Below, piece by piece: positions 7,698-15,974 of a stretch of 44,706 nt of DNA. Every line of letters starts with the position of its first letter. Position 1 is the stretch's first letter. A model generated the notes under the pieces. That model saw only the letters and a program-made list of their open reading frames with translations. It was not told the DNA's origin and searched no databases. The translations under genes and the position numbers were made by a program. Source of the DNA: Dialister sp. UBA7295 (GTDB lineage: Bacteria > Bacillota > Negativicutes > Veillonellales > Dialisteraceae); contig DKQZ01000059.1 of the NCBI GenBank assembly GCA_002471975.1, forward strand, positions 1-44,706, given 5' to 3'.

Positions 7698-8642
7698 TTA
7701 CTTCACCATCAGGGAATCGGACTGAAGCAGCGTTTTTGAAAAGGACTCTGCCAGCTTTGCCGCAAAAATATCAGCAAATCCCTTTGCCTCACCGGAAAGG
7801 ATCCCTCTAAGGGACATACCGCCGCTGTAAGATTTGACAGGTATATTTTCCCCCTCAATACCACCGCTGGAGGCCGCATAGCTCAAGGCATCATAATAGT
7901 TGCCCATGGCATCAACCAGGCCCAGATCCTGTGCCTGCTTCCCGGTCATAATCCGGCCGTCGGCTATCGTTCTTACTTTTGCCTCATCCATTTTACGGCC
8001 ATCTGCCACAGTCTGGACAAACTGATTATAAATATCATCCACCATGGACTGGACCATGGATCTTTCCTCTTCCGTCATGGGTCGATACATGGAAAGGATA
8101 TCTTTATGGGCGCCGCTCTTTATCTTTTCATTTTTAACCCCCAGCTTGTCCATGAGGCCTTCGATATTGCTGTAATCCATATATACCCCGATACTTCCCG
8201 TAATGGTGGCCGGGGTGGCAAAAATATAATTTCCCTTGCTGGCAAGCCAGTAACCGGCAGAGGCGCACATATCCCCCATGGAAATCACAATGGGTTTCCC
8301 GCTGCTCCTGATTTTATCCATTTCCTCAGAAATCTCCTGGGTGGCTCCGGTAGAACCGCCGGGGCTGTTGATCCGTACAAGGATGGCTTTTGCCTGGGGA
8401 TCCTGACGGGCCATTTTGAATTCTTTCATCAGCTGTTCGCTGGTCACATTTCCGCCGTTTGAAAAAAGGGCTTCTGTATCAGGTCCTCCATAAATAGGCC
8501 CATCGATACGAATCACTGCCACATACCCTTTTCCTTTTTCATTCACCGTGCCGGGCCTCCATAAATCGGATGTACCCGCTGCTATGGCAATTGCCAGAAG
8601 TATGACAAAAGCGGCAATCACCCAGTTTCTATGCTGCTTCAT
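7698..8642 (-). CDS. sppA: Signal peptide peptidase SppA, short (Bacillus-type) form
   Basis: SppA is a membrane-anchored serine protease that cuts leftover signal peptides. This is the short, single-domain form (314 residues). An N-terminal signal anchor is visible at about residues 7-23. The substrate-binding strand NSPGGS (92-97) precedes the catalytic serine at 128 in MCASAGYW. The general-base lysine is probably Lys180 in SGAHKD. The 52-residue spacing between the two matches the Ser-Lys dyad of Bacillus SppA. AGGAGG lies 10 bases before the ATG. A TATAAT about 30 bases upstream of the start marks a likely promoter. Confidence 0.92.
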   Translation of the reverse strand: MKQHRNWVIAAFVILLAIAIAAGTSDLWRPGTVNEKGKGYVAVIRIDGPIYGGPDTEALFSNGGNVTSEQLMKEFKMARQDPQAKAILVRINSPGGSTGATQEISEEMDKIRSSGKPIVISMGDMCASAGYWLASKGNYIFATPATITGSIGVYMDYSNIEGLMDKLGVKNEKIKSGAHKDILSMYRPMTEEERSMVQSMVDDIYNQFVQTVADGRKMDEAKVRTIADGRIMTGKQAQDLGLVDAMGNYYDALSYAASSGGIEGENIPVKSYSGGMSLRGILSGEAKGFADIFAAKLAESFSKTLLQSDSLMVK

Positions 8643-8674
8643 ATATAAAATACCTCCTGTTTCGATTTAATAAA

Positions 8675-8702
8675 ATTATAACACAACGATCGATCAGATA
8701 AA
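8675..8702 (-). promoter_or_regulatory. Likely sppA promoter
   Basis: A perfect TATAAT lies on the minus strand at 8675-8680. The only -35 candidate, TTTATC at 8697-8702 with a 16-base spacer, is poor. The position just ahead of the sppA ribosome site supports the call. Confidence 0.45.
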
Positions 8703-8704
8703 CG

Positions 8705-9292
8705 GATTTATGCGGGCATCTGGAAATTGATATTTCCATTTTGCCCCCTGACAGGCTTTCCTGATATCGGTGACCATTCAGGCCCGCCACCTCTTTTACG
8801 GTCTTGCCATGCTGGATCCATATGGCGGGACAGGTTGGAAAAAGCCATTCCTCATTTACCGGCTGTGCGATGAAACATTTGCACTCAATTATTCCGCCTC
8901 CATCCCTTATGATGTGGATAAAAGCCGGTATATGTTCCGGGTCCCTGCTTGACTATCTTTACCGGGGCTCCGGCGCCTGCCCGGGAGGACTGATGGGGTC
9001 TCTCATTCATTTCAACACGGAGAGGCTGGGATTTGACATGACCGCCCTGTCCCTTGTCATATTTCTTAAACAACTGCGGAAGGAAAAGAAACATGATACC
9101 GCCGTCATCGGATTTCTTGCGTCCGCCTGCTGCCTGTATTTCCCTGGACCTGATTCTTTTATTATCCCCTCCATGATCATCATGCCTGCCATTCTTACCA
9201 TTTTCCGTAATCCTATCGAAAAGGCAGGTGCTCCTCTCCCTGTTCATGGGTACTGCCTGCTATATGTTTCTGGTCCAATATATATTCAATAA
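8705..9292 (+). pseudogene. Decayed azlC-like branched-chain amino acid exporter gene
   Basis: Two adjacent reading frames hold successive parts of an AzlC-family permease. Frame 1 from about 8752 to 8952 encodes the family's central motif (ARHLFYGLAMLDPY, then GTGWKKPFLIY and DETFAL). It stops at 8950-8952. Frame 2 then continues, from about 8945, the C-terminal part: GFDMTALSLVIFLKQ, a basic KEKKHDTAVIG segment, and GPDSFIIPSMIIMP. The normal N-terminal third is missing or scrambled: only a weak YAG-like remnant is seen at 8709 in a third frame, with stops between. No azlD partner follows. There is at least one frameshift plus 5' loss, so I infer a pseudogene. AzlC/AzlD normally export branched-chain amino acids. 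Confidence 0.75.
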
Positions 9293-9294
9293 AA

Positions 9295-9328
9295 AAAGAG
9301 CTGAACCGATTTCCGGTTACAGCTCTTT
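9295..9328 (-). terminator. Terminator overlapping the MFS gene stop codon
   Basis: A long stem (9295-9303 with 9320-9328, plus an inner AACCG/CGGTT arm with a one-base bulge) is flanked by A and T runs. The TAA of the MFS gene (9317-9319) lies within it. It may also end transcripts from the azlC relic. Confidence 0.8.
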
Positions 9329-10519
9329 TACTTTGATATAAATAAATGCCGCCGCTGCCAGCTGGAGTATGGCTGAAGAAATAAAAACCAGTCCAAGGCT
9401 CCCCGTCCGGGAAGCAATGAGGCCTCCAAGAAGCGGTCCCAGGCAGTTCCCGATATTCATGGCCGCCGCATTGATGCCATAAGCGCTTCCTGCTTCTTCC
9501 GGATCCACTACTTTTGAAACTCCGCCGGTAATAGAGGTGACGCCGCCAATAGTAAAGAAGCCAAACCCAAACTGGGTCATCCCAAAAAGCAAAACCGATG
9601 GCGCCAGGAATTGCAGAAGGGAAAACAGTCCGGCTCCCGCAAAGGAGAGGACCATCACCTTTTTAAATCCCCATTTTTCTCCCCGTTTTCCCCAGAAAGG
9701 TCCGCCCAGTACACCGGCTATGCCGGACGCACCGCAGATCAGGCCTGAAAGAAGGGCTGCATGGTCTGAAGATCCCGTAAGCTCTATGACATGAAGGGAA
9801 ATGAGAGGATTAATAATGAGCATGGCGCACTGATTGATAATGATCAGACCAATCAGCGTAAGAAATTTATTGTTTCCCGACAAACGGTGGAAGGACGTAA
9901 TAATCCCTCCCTTATGCTTTTTATTTGTCTTTACTGCCGGCTCCTTTACCAGGAACAGGACCAGAAGAAATGCTCCTATATCACCAATTCCCGCGATGAG
10001 GAATGGAAGGCGGAGCCCGGCAAGGGAACCCAGAATTCCCCCCAGGAATGGTCCCAGCATAGTGCCGGCCGCCCGTCCGCCTACCAGCGTCCCGATGGCA
10101 GAACCAGCATGAATACCCGAAATTTCAGCGAGCAGTGCCTGGCTCACCGGATTGAAGCCGAAAGAGAATCCCTGAAAGAGGCGGGCTCCCAGAAGATGCA
10201 GAGGACTTTGGGCGAAGAAAGAAAGGAAATAGGAAATAGAAAGGCAGAGTGCTGAGCGGAGAATCATTTTCTTCATGCCCACCCTGTCTGCCAGGGCACC
10301 CCAGACCGGCATGATCAGGGCTCCCACGATGAACATGCCTGACACGACGACAGAGTTCCAGAGAGCCACATTCTCCCGATCTGCCCCAAGTTCCAGAAGA
10401 AACAGCGGCAGAAATGGGAAAACAAGAGTCGCCCCGCCGCCGATAAAGGCTGCTCCAATGGCTGACGCCCATATGGTCTGATGTATTTCTTTCTCTGTCA
10501 GCTTTCCATCATTCGTCAT
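9317..10519 (-). CDS. Major facilitator superfamily transporter (multidrug-efflux type)
   Basis: This is a 400-residue, 12-helix secondary transporter of the MFS. Between helices 2 and 3 is the signature GALADRVGMKK, and a related loop, GKRGEKWGFKK, recurs in the second half. A motif-C-like GTMLGPFLGGILG in helix 5 is typical of proton/drug antiporters, so efflux of small molecules is the likely role. The substrate cannot be told from sequence. The start at 10519 is chosen because GGGAGG lies five bases upstream; the longer reading frame to 10549 runs into the tRNA terminator. No separate promoter is seen in the short gap, so expression may depend on read-through from the tRNA-Glu unit. Confidence 0.85.
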   Translation of the reverse strand: MTNDGKLTEKEIHQTIWASAIGAAFIGGGATLVFPFLPLFLLELGADRENVALWNSVVVSGMFIVGALIMPVWGALADRVGMKKMILRSALCLSISYFLSFFAQSPLHLLGARLFQGFSFGFNPVSQALLAEISGIHAGSAIGTLVGGRAAGTMLGPFLGGILGSLAGLRLPFLIAGIGDIGAFLLVLFLVKEPAVKTNKKHKGGIITSFHRLSGNNKFLTLIGLIIINQCAMLIINPLISLHVIELTGSSDHAALLSGLICGASGIAGVLGGPFWGKRGEKWGFKKVMVLSFAGAGLFSLLQFLAPSVLLFGMTQFGFGFFTIGGVTSITGGVSKVVDPEEAGSAYGINAAAMNIGNCLGPLLGGLIASRTGSLGLVFISSAILQLAAAAFIYIKVKEL

Positions 10520-10536
10520 AGGACCTCCCAAAACAC

Positions 10537-10564
10537 AAAAGGAGCACATTCAGTGCTCCTTTTT
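10537..10564 (-). terminator. tRNA-Glu terminator
   Basis: A perfect stem GGAGCAC/GTGCTCC (10541-10547 with 10553-10559) has a 5-base loop. It is flanked by A and T runs and lies just past the tRNA 3' end. Confidence 0.85.
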
Positions 10565-10566
10565 CA

Positions 10567-10642
10567 TGGTGACCGGTATGGGATTCGAACCCATACTCTC
10601 TGCGCTGAGAACGCAGCGTCTTAACCGTTTGACTAACCGGCC
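10567..10642 (-). tRNA. tRNA-Glu (anticodon CTC)
   Basis: The full cloverleaf can be drawn on the minus strand. It has a 7-bp acceptor stem with one G-U pair, a D arm closed by GTC/GAC, and an anticodon stem CTGCG/CGCAG around the loop TTCTCAG, which gives anticodon CTC (reads GAG). The T arm is ATGGG/CCCAT with the loop TTCGAAT. The CCA end is encoded (10567-10569). The gene has its own promoter and terminator. Confidence 0.93.
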
Positions 10643-10653
10643 ATGTAATAAAC

Positions 10654-10682
10654 ATTATATAGGAAAAGTCTTTTAAATTCAA
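10654..10682 (-). promoter_or_regulatory. tRNA-Glu promoter
   Basis: TTGAAT (10677-10682) and TATAAT (10654-10659) on the minus strand are 17 bases apart, 11 bases ahead of the mature tRNA 5' end. Confidence 0.8.
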
Positions 10683-10729
10683 GTATCAAATTAAACCATA
10701 AAGAACGGATCCGAATGATTTCAGGCATA

Positions 10730-10753
10730 AGAAAACCCGCCATCAGGCGGGTT
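10730..10753 (-). terminator. tRNA-Val terminator
   Basis: A perfect 8-bp stem AACCCGCC/GGCGGGTT (10734-10741 with 10746-10753) has a 4-base loop and starts at the tRNA CCA end. A short T run follows on the minus strand. Confidence 0.8.
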
Positions 10754-10829
10754 GGTGGGACTATCTGGGTTCGAACCGGAGACCTCTTCGATGTGAGCGA
10801 AGCGCTCTAACCAACTGAGCTATAGCCCC
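10753..10829 (-). tRNA. tRNA-Val (anticodon CAC)
   Basis: The full cloverleaf is present on the minus strand. The acceptor stem is GGGGCTA/TAGTCCC (one G-U pair). The D arm has GCTC/GAGC. The anticodon stem CTTCG/CGAAG holds the loop CTCACAT, which gives anticodon CAC (reads GUG). The T arm is TCCGG/CCAGA, with one C-A mismatch, around TTCGAAC. CCA is encoded (10753-10755). The mismatch in the T stem is mildly unusual. Confidence 0.9.
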
Positions 10830-10841
10830 ATAACGGAAACT

Positions 10842-10870
10842 ATTATAGCACAACTGATCAGAATTGTTAA
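10842..10870 (-). promoter_or_regulatory. tRNA-Val promoter
   Basis: TTAACA (10865-10870) and a perfect TATAAT (10842-10847) are 17 bases apart on the minus strand, 12 bases before the tRNA 5' end. It is among the strongest promoters in the window. Confidence 0.85.
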
Positions 10871-10907
10871 GTATCCTTATTTCGTTCGTTTAAGGTCCGG
10901 CTTACCA

Positions 10908-12152
10908 TTAAAGTTTTCCCTGGGCTTCCAGTACCTTTTCCGCAGCTCCCATGATGGCGAGCTGAGCATGTTCAAAGGTAAGTCCTCCCTGGAAATACAT
11001 GACATAGGGCGGGCGGACAGGACCGTCAGCAGACATTTCAATCGTGGAGCCCTGTACAAAAGTGCCGGCTGCCATAATGATGGGATCCACATATCCCGGC
11101 ATGGGTCCCGGTACCGGAGTGGCATCGGAATCCACGGGGGACCAGTTCTGGATGGCTTCGGCAAAGCGGCACATATTTTCTTCAGAATCAAGAGTTACCG
11201 TGGTAATGAGATCTGTGCGGAGATGACCGGGCTCGGGAGAAGTTTTAAAGCCGATAAGGCTGAAAACGGCGGAGCAGAATTCGGCGCTCATCATGGCCTG
11301 CCGGGTCATGTGGGGAGCAAGGAAAAGTCCCTGGAAGAAAGGACGGTAAGAAGCTGCATAAGAGCCCATTTCTGCCCCAAGGCCCGGAGCCGTCCATACA
11401 TAGGAGCAAAGATCGACAAGGTCTTTTCTGCCGCAGATATAAGCTCCTGTCGGGGCAAGTCCGCCGCCGGCATTTTTAATGAGGGATCCCGCTGTAATAT
11501 CGGCACCCAGTTCGATGGGTTCTTCTTTATTCGTAAATTCGCCATAGCAGTTATCCACGAAGCAGATGGTATCCGGATTTTTTGCTTTGACGGTTTCAAT
11601 GATTTTCTTAATATCCGAAGGGAAAAGGGAATCACGAAGCATGTAACCCCGGGAACGCTGGATTTCTACCAGCTTTGTATGTTCGTCTACAGCTGCTGCA
11701 ATACCTTTCAGATCATAGGTATTTCCCTTGAGAGGAACTTCTTTATAATGAACTCCTTTGGATTTCAGGTTTCCCGGCGCATTTCCGGTAATACCGATGA
11801 CGCTTTCCATGGTATCATAAGGCGCCCCCACGGCAGAAACCATAGTATCTCCCGGCTGGAGAAGCGCCAGAAGTACAGTGGCTAAAGCATGAGTGCCGGA
11901 TACAAAATGGGGCCGTACGAGGGCAGCTTCCGCATGAAATACGTCACACCAGATGTCTTCCAGCATTTCCCTTCCCGGATCGCCATAGCCATAGCCATTG
12001 GAAGCGGCAAAGTGGTAGGCGGAAAGATGATGTTTGCGGAAAGCCTGAAGGACTTTCTCCGTATTGAAGAGGGAAATCTCTTCCATTTCATGAAAAACAG
12101 GCGCACAAAGAGCGAGCGCCTCTTTCTGTACCTGTTCGAGTTTCTTATTCAT
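10908..12152 (-). CDS. ynbB: Methionine gamma-lyase family PLP protein (YnbB / 'aluminium resistance' family)
   Basis: This is a 414-residue PLP-dependent fold-type I protein of the YnbB family, annotated in Firmicutes as 'methionine gamma-lyase family' or 'aluminium resistance' protein. Its true reaction is not established. The cofactor site is visible: HFVSGTHALATVL near residues 82-94 (phosphate-binding region), FVDNCYGEF with Asp200 (pyridine nitrogen contact), and GSLIKNAGGG with the Schiff-base Lys226. A YVDPIIMAAGTFVQGSTIEMSADG-like C-terminal region is typical. The gene starts 10 bases after the hfq stop, and AAAGGA lies in the last hfq codons. The position after miaA-hfq matches that seen in Bacillus relatives. 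It is the last gene of the miaB-mutSL operon. Confidence 0.85.
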   Translation of the reverse strand: MNKKLEQVQKEALALCAPVFHEMEEISLFNTEKVLQAFRKHHLSAYHFAASNGYGYGDPGREMLEDIWCDVFHAEAALVRPHFVSGTHALATVLLALLQPGDTMVSAVGAPYDTMESVIGITGNAPGNLKSKGVHYKEVPLKGNTYDLKGIAAAVDEHTKLVEIQRSRGYMLRDSLFPSDIKKIIETVKAKNPDTICFVDNCYGEFTNKEEPIELGADITAGSLIKNAGGGLAPTGAYICGRKDLVDLCSYVWTAPGLGAEMGSYAASYRPFFQGLFLAPHMTRQAMMSAEFCSAVFSLIGFKTSPEPGHLRTDLITTVTLDSEENMCRFAEAIQNWSPVDSDATPVPGPMPGYVDPIIMAAGTFVQGSTIEMSADGPVRPPYVMYFQGGLTFEHAQLAIMGAAEKVLEAQGKL

Positions 12153-12162
12153 TTTAAATTAA

Positions 12163-12363
12163 TCAGATCCTTTGAATGGTAGAAATAGCATGTTTATAAA
12201 TGAGCTGGGAGCGGTTTTCGCTGACCAGAAGAACCGTAAAGCTGTCGAAGGATTTTACCTTGCCTTTAAGCTGGACGCCGTTCATCAGAAAAATCGCAAC
12301 CGGAACATTTTCCTTTCGCGCTTCATTTAAAAACGTGTCCTGCAGATTCATTTTACCTTCCAT
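12163..12363 (-). CDS. hfq: RNA chaperone Hfq
   Basis: Hfq is a hexameric Sm-like protein that binds U-rich and A-rich RNA and helps small RNAs pair with mRNAs. The 66-residue protein shows the conserved LQDTFLNEARKENVPVAIFL start of the fold, the Sm1 segment NGVQLKGKVKSFDSFTVLL, and the Sm2 motif YKHAIS. It is a short Firmicutes-type form with no C-terminal tail. The ATG at 12363 has GAGGAG nine bases upstream and overlaps the miaA stop by 11 bases. A second ATG at 12351 lies one base past that stop and is also possible. The miaA-hfq pairing is widely conserved. Confidence 0.92.
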   Translation of the reverse strand: MEGKMNLQDTFLNEARKENVPVAIFLMNGVQLKGKVKSFDSFTVLLVSENRSQLIYKHAISTIQRI

Positions 12364-13279
12364 CTTTTTCTTCTCCTCTGAAATATGAAATGACATAGGC
12401 TTTAATTTCCCTGTACCATATGTCTTTCGCCGATGGGCCCTGTTCCACCCAGTGAATATATGGCATTCGTCTATACCAGGTCAGCTGCCTCTTGGCAAAG
12501 TGCCGGGTATTTTTCCGGATCAGCGCTTCCCCTTCCTCTAAGGTACGCTCCCCTTTCACTACGGGAATCATTTCCTTGTATCCGATTCCTTTCAGCGACT
12601 GGGCTGATTCAGAAATTCCGGAAGCCAGAATGGATTCGACTTCCTTCAAGAGTCCTGCTTCTATCATGAGATGGACTCGTTTATTTATTTTATCATATAA
12701 AACGCTCCTGTCCATAGCAATTCCTAAAACAGGTCCGTCATATATGAGGGAATTTGATTTATTTGCTTCTTTTTTCCCCTCTCCCGCTTCTAAAAGTTCC
12801 AGTTTACGCATCATGCGCTGGGGATCGGGAGGAATATCGGTTTCTCCAAAGTCACGGAGTGCAGCGATCAGAGCTTCTTTTCCTTTTTCTTCGAGCAGCG
12901 CTTCCCACCGGCTTCGGCCTTTTACTTTGGGAAGGAAAGAATATCCTTCCAGAAGCCCCTGAATGTAAAGACCGGTCCCCCCGCAGACGATGGGAATGCG
13001 GCCGGCTTCATTTTCTTCATGGATGATCTTCGCTGCCTTTTCCTGAAAGTCCGCCGCTGAATAAGGTTCATCCGGTTCCAGTTCATCCACCAGGAAATGA
13101 GGAATGCCTTTTGCTTCTTCCTTCGTTACCTTGGCCGTACCGATGTCCATATGCTTATAAATCTGGAAGGCATCTCCGGAAATAATGGATGACCCAAGTT
13201 CTCCCGCAAGGTAGACGGCAAGCTCCGTTTTGCCTGATGCAGTAGGTCCCAGTATGGTTATCAGTTTATCTTTCTTCAT
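12353..13279 (-). CDS. miaA: tRNA dimethylallyltransferase MiaA
   Basis: MiaA adds the dimethylallyl (isopentenyl) group to N6 of adenosine 37 in tRNAs that read codons starting with U. The 308 residues are of normal size. The P-loop GPTASGKT is at residues 11-18. Next comes the DAFQIYKHMDIGTAK motif (family form DSMQVYRGMDIGTAK), then CGGTGLYIQ, and a C-terminal RQLTWYRRMP. It starts by a 4-base ATGA overlap with the methyltransferase gene before it. MiaB, which methylthiolates the MiaA product, is the first gene of the same operon, so both steps of ms2i6A37 synthesis are co-expressed. Confidence 0.96.
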   Translation of the reverse strand: MKKDKLITILGPTASGKTELAVYLAGELGSSIISGDAFQIYKHMDIGTAKVTKEEAKGIPHFLVDELEPDEPYSAADFQEKAAKIIHEENEAGRIPIVCGGTGLYIQGLLEGYSFLPKVKGRSRWEALLEEKGKEALIAALRDFGETDIPPDPQRMMRKLELLEAGEGKKEANKSNSLIYDGPVLGIAMDRSVLYDKINKRVHLMIEAGLLKEVESILASGISESAQSLKGIGYKEMIPVVKGERTLEEGEALIRKNTRHFAKRQLTWYRRMPYIHWVEQGPSAKDIWYREIKAYVISYFRGEEKDGR

Positions 13280-14055
13280 ACGTCGATGACTCCATAGGCG
13301 GTTGTCTGCCCTTTTCGGGCATGGATGGAACTGAAAATGCCGGAAGAAAAAAGGATGGAAAAAGGTCTTTCTTTTACTATAATTCTTTTTCCGGCAATAT
13401 GCAAAGCCATCCTGATAATTTCTCCATCCAGCCGGTCATAGCAGGCAGCATTCCGGAACCCTTCCATATGATTTTCTTTCCTTTTGACCGGTGCCCGAAA
13501 CATGGTATCGAAATATATCACATCAAAACTTTTCGGTTCCGCATGCCGGAGAAAATCCTTGAAATCTTCATGAAGGAGAGTGATTCGATGAAGGGAAGAA
13601 ACAAGTTCTTCCTCTTTGGAATCTGCAAAACCGGAAATGGCAGCTCTCCCTATTTCATAAAGAGGTGTACTTTTCTCAAGAGAGGTCACATTTCCTCTTT
13701 CTCCCAGGAACCAGCTCATGGTCATGGAATCTCCCCCCTGGCCAAATGTGGCGTCAAGGACAGATACATGGCCTTCCGGAAGAAGGCTGCAGAGGCGGTC
13801 CTGATTTCCCCTTTTCATCTGCTCTATCCGAAGGACCGAAGTGCCCAGATGAAAGCGGTATTCCTCTCCGCCGGACCAGTAATAAGGCAGTTTTTTCCCA
13901 TAAACCAGAAACCCTTCCATCCCATACTTTTGAGCCATATCAGAAAGCATATTTTCTCTCTGAAAGTAAGGAAGATGGAGTGTTTCTGCCCGTTCCAGCG
14001 CCTCTGCTTTGATAGCCGGCCTGCATTTGCGGATTGTCGTAATTCCCGTATTCAT
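13276..14055 (-). CDS. Class I SAM-dependent methyltransferase, RsmJ-like
   Basis: The 259-residue protein has a Rossmann-type methyltransferase domain in its second half. Motif I is LDATFGQGGDSMT (about residues 100-112), followed by an acidic LEKS strand, and a motif IV-like VIYFDTMFRAP. These resemble the RsmJ/DUF548 family (motif I DATxGxGxD, motif IV LDPMF), whose E. coli member methylates G1516 of 16S rRNA. Here Pro in motif IV is replaced by Thr. The N-terminal 95 residues are less conserved and of unknown role. The gene overlaps mutL by 4 bases upstream and miaA by 4 bases downstream. The target could be rRNA or another nucleic acid. The fold is clear; the substrate is unproved. Confidence 0.75.
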   Translation of the reverse strand: MNTGITTIRKCRPAIKAEALERAETLHLPYFQRENMLSDMAQKYGMEGFLVYGKKLPYYWSGGEEYRFHLGTSVLRIEQMKRGNQDRLCSLLPEGHVSVLDATFGQGGDSMTMSWFLGERGNVTSLEKSTPLYEIGRAAISGFADSKEEELVSSLHRITLLHEDFKDFLRHAEPKSFDVIYFDTMFRAPVKRKENHMEGFRNAACYDRLDGEIIRMALHIAGKRIIVKERPFSILFSSGIFSSIHARKGQTTAYGVIDV

Positions 14056-15974
14056 GGGCGCTTGAAAAGCCTTCCCAGTTCATCAGGCGTAAACTTCACA
14101 ATGGTCGGTCGGCCATGGGGGCAGACAAAGGGGCGTGTCGTATGGAAGAGGTCCACAATCAGTTCCTTCATCTGACGGATATTGAGGGGATCCCCCCTTT
14201 TGATCGCTCCCCGGCAGGCGGCATAGGCCATCATGCGATGGCGAAGGGTTTCCGGAGAGGGCATATCGGCTTCATGAAAGGCTTTGCGGAGTTCGTTCAC
14301 TACCCTTTCCATTTCCGATTCCGAAAGATCTTCAGGAGCCCCTGTGATGCGAATGACATCCGGCCCCGCCTGTTCGAAAGTTATACCCAGTCTCTCAATA
14401 TCCATCCTGTGTTCATCAAGAAGCGGGATATCTTCACTATCCACATGGATCAGATAAGGCACCAGGATTTCCTGTACCGGGATTCCTTCAGCCCGGGAAG
14501 CCAGACGGTCATAACGGACCCGTTCATGGGCCGCATGCTGATCGATAATCAGCAAATCTTTGCCATGCTGGCAGAGAATAAAACAGTCAGAAACCTGTCC
14601 CAGTGGTATCACCGGCGCTGATTCTTCTTTGATTTCAAAGAGAGGTACTGTTTCCGGGGCAGTCGGCACCATTTTCGCCTCTTCCGGAGTTTTTGAAGGG
14701 AAGAAAGACTGATTGGAAAAAATTTCTTTCCTGCTGAGTTCAGGCGTAAAGGAAGTTTCCGATGAATGAGACTTTTCTCCCATAGGGATAGGAGGCCGAT
14801 TGGGAGGAGGATTATATCCGGTCCGGGGCTCTCCCCAGGAAGCGGCCGGTTTATTGAAAAGGCCGATGTCCGGTTTACCGACGGGATGATCTTCCACACG
14901 GATATCTCCCGGCTTGAAATTCCCCCCATGAACGATTTCATGGCCCGGATCCCGAATCATTTCTCTTGCAATGCTGTCGGCCGCAGTCTGGGAAGTCAGA
15001 GTCCCAAGCACCGCATGATAAACAAGCCGGAAAAGTCCCTGTTCATCGGAAAACTTGATTTCCCTTTTCTGCGGGTGCACATTGACGTCAATACTTTCCG
15101 GGGGCACCTGGAATGAAAGGACCATCAAAGGATAGCCATTCTTCGGCAGGAGGGAATGATACGCATTGTCCACCGCTTTGGAAACTACTGCGCTTTCCAC
15201 GACTCTGCGGTTAATAATGATTGTCTGATACTGGCGGCTGCTCTTTAAGAGCGAAGGTTTGGAAATCATCCCTTCCAGAGAAACATTTTCTCCTTCTTCA
15301 CTGACCGGGAGCATTTCACCGGCCGTTTTCGTGCCATACAGGGCAGAAACCGCATCCATAAGGCGTCCGTTTCCTGCCGTTTCAATCACGGTACGGCCAT
15401 TATTGATAAGGCGGAAAGCGATATCCGGATTGGCAAGAGCCAGTTTCCCCACCATCGTATTGATCCGGGAAGATTCCGTCCTTTCCGATTTCAGGAATTT
15501 TTTTCTCGCGGGCACGTTATAGAAAAGTTCCCGCACTTCTACGGTCGTCCCCGCCGGAGTGCCGCAGGGTTTTATTTCCCTGACTTCTCCACCTTCCATT
15601 TCAAGAACAGTCCCCTCTATATCCTCGGGTCTTCGGGTCGTAATGGAAGAACGGGAAACAGACATGATACTCGGCAGTGCTTCTCCGCGGAAGCCAAGAG
15701 ACGCGATATGATAAATGTTATCCACGCTGGAAATTTTGCTCGTCGCATGGCGGATGACTGAGAGTTTTGCATCCTCTTCGCTCATGCCGCAGCCATCATC
15801 AGTGACACGGATATAGGTCATGCCGCCGTCCGCAATTTCCACTTCGATTTCATGAGCTCCGGCATCTACTGCATTTTCCACTAGCTCTTTTACCGCATTC
15901 ACCGGACGTTCAACGACTTCACCGGCCGCAATCTGGTTTGCCGTCACTTCATCAAGAACATGAATCAGTGCCAT
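14052..15974 (-). CDS. mutL: DNA mismatch repair protein MutL
   Basis: MutL is the GHKL ATPase that links MutS to strand removal. The N-terminal ATPase motifs are intact: ENAVDAGA, DDGCGM, RHATSKI and GFRGEAL within the first 100 residues. A variable proline-rich linker runs from about 340 to 450. The C-terminal domain has the endonuclease-type site DQHAAHERVRYD, then ACRGAIKRGD and the final CPHGRPT zinc-site motif. The family pattern is DQHA-x2-E-x4-E; here the last Glu is Asp. The organism is thus expected to nick DNA through MutL. The start codon shares one base with the mutS stop, and an AAAGGAGG lies inside the end of mutS. Confidence 0.96.
   Translation of the reverse strand: MALIHVLDEVTANQIAAGEVVERPVNAVKELVENAVDAGAHEIEVEIADGGMTYIRVTDDGCGMSEEDAKLSVIRHATSKISSVDNIYHIASLGFRGEALPSIMSVSRSSITTRRPEDIEGTVLEMEGGEVREIKPCGTPAGTTVEVRELFYNVPARKKFLKSERTESSRINTMVGKLALANPDIAFRLINNGRTVIETAGNGRLMDAVSALYGTKTAGEMLPVSEEGENVSLEGMISKPSLLKSSRQYQTIIINRRVVESAVVSKAVDNAYHSLLPKNGYPLMVLSFQVPPESIDVNVHPQKREIKFSDEQGLFRLVYHAVLGTLTSQTAADSIAREMIRDPGHEIVHGGNFKPGDIRVEDHPVGKPDIGLFNKPAASWGEPRTGYNPPPNRPPIPMGEKSHSSETSFTPELSRKEIFSNQSFFPSKTPEEAKMVPTAPETVPLFEIKEESAPVIPLGQVSDCFILCQHGKDLLIIDQHAAHERVRYDRLASRAEGIPVQEILVPYLIHVDSEDIPLLDEHRMDIERLGITFEQAGPDVIRITGAPEDLSESEMERVVNELRKAFHEADMPSPETLRHRMMAYAACRGAIKRGDPLNIRQMKELIVDLFHTTRPFVCPHGRPTIVKFTPDELGRLFKRP

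Noticed and set aside
8804..9292. Intact 162-codon gene on the plus strand
   Set aside because: Its first 47 residues are out of frame with the AzlC-like sequence that overlaps them; only the rest matches the family, so it is part of a pseudogene.
10871..10907. Terminator just after ynbB
   Set aside because: Only a 5-bp CCTTA/TAAGG stem with no T run; too weak to call.
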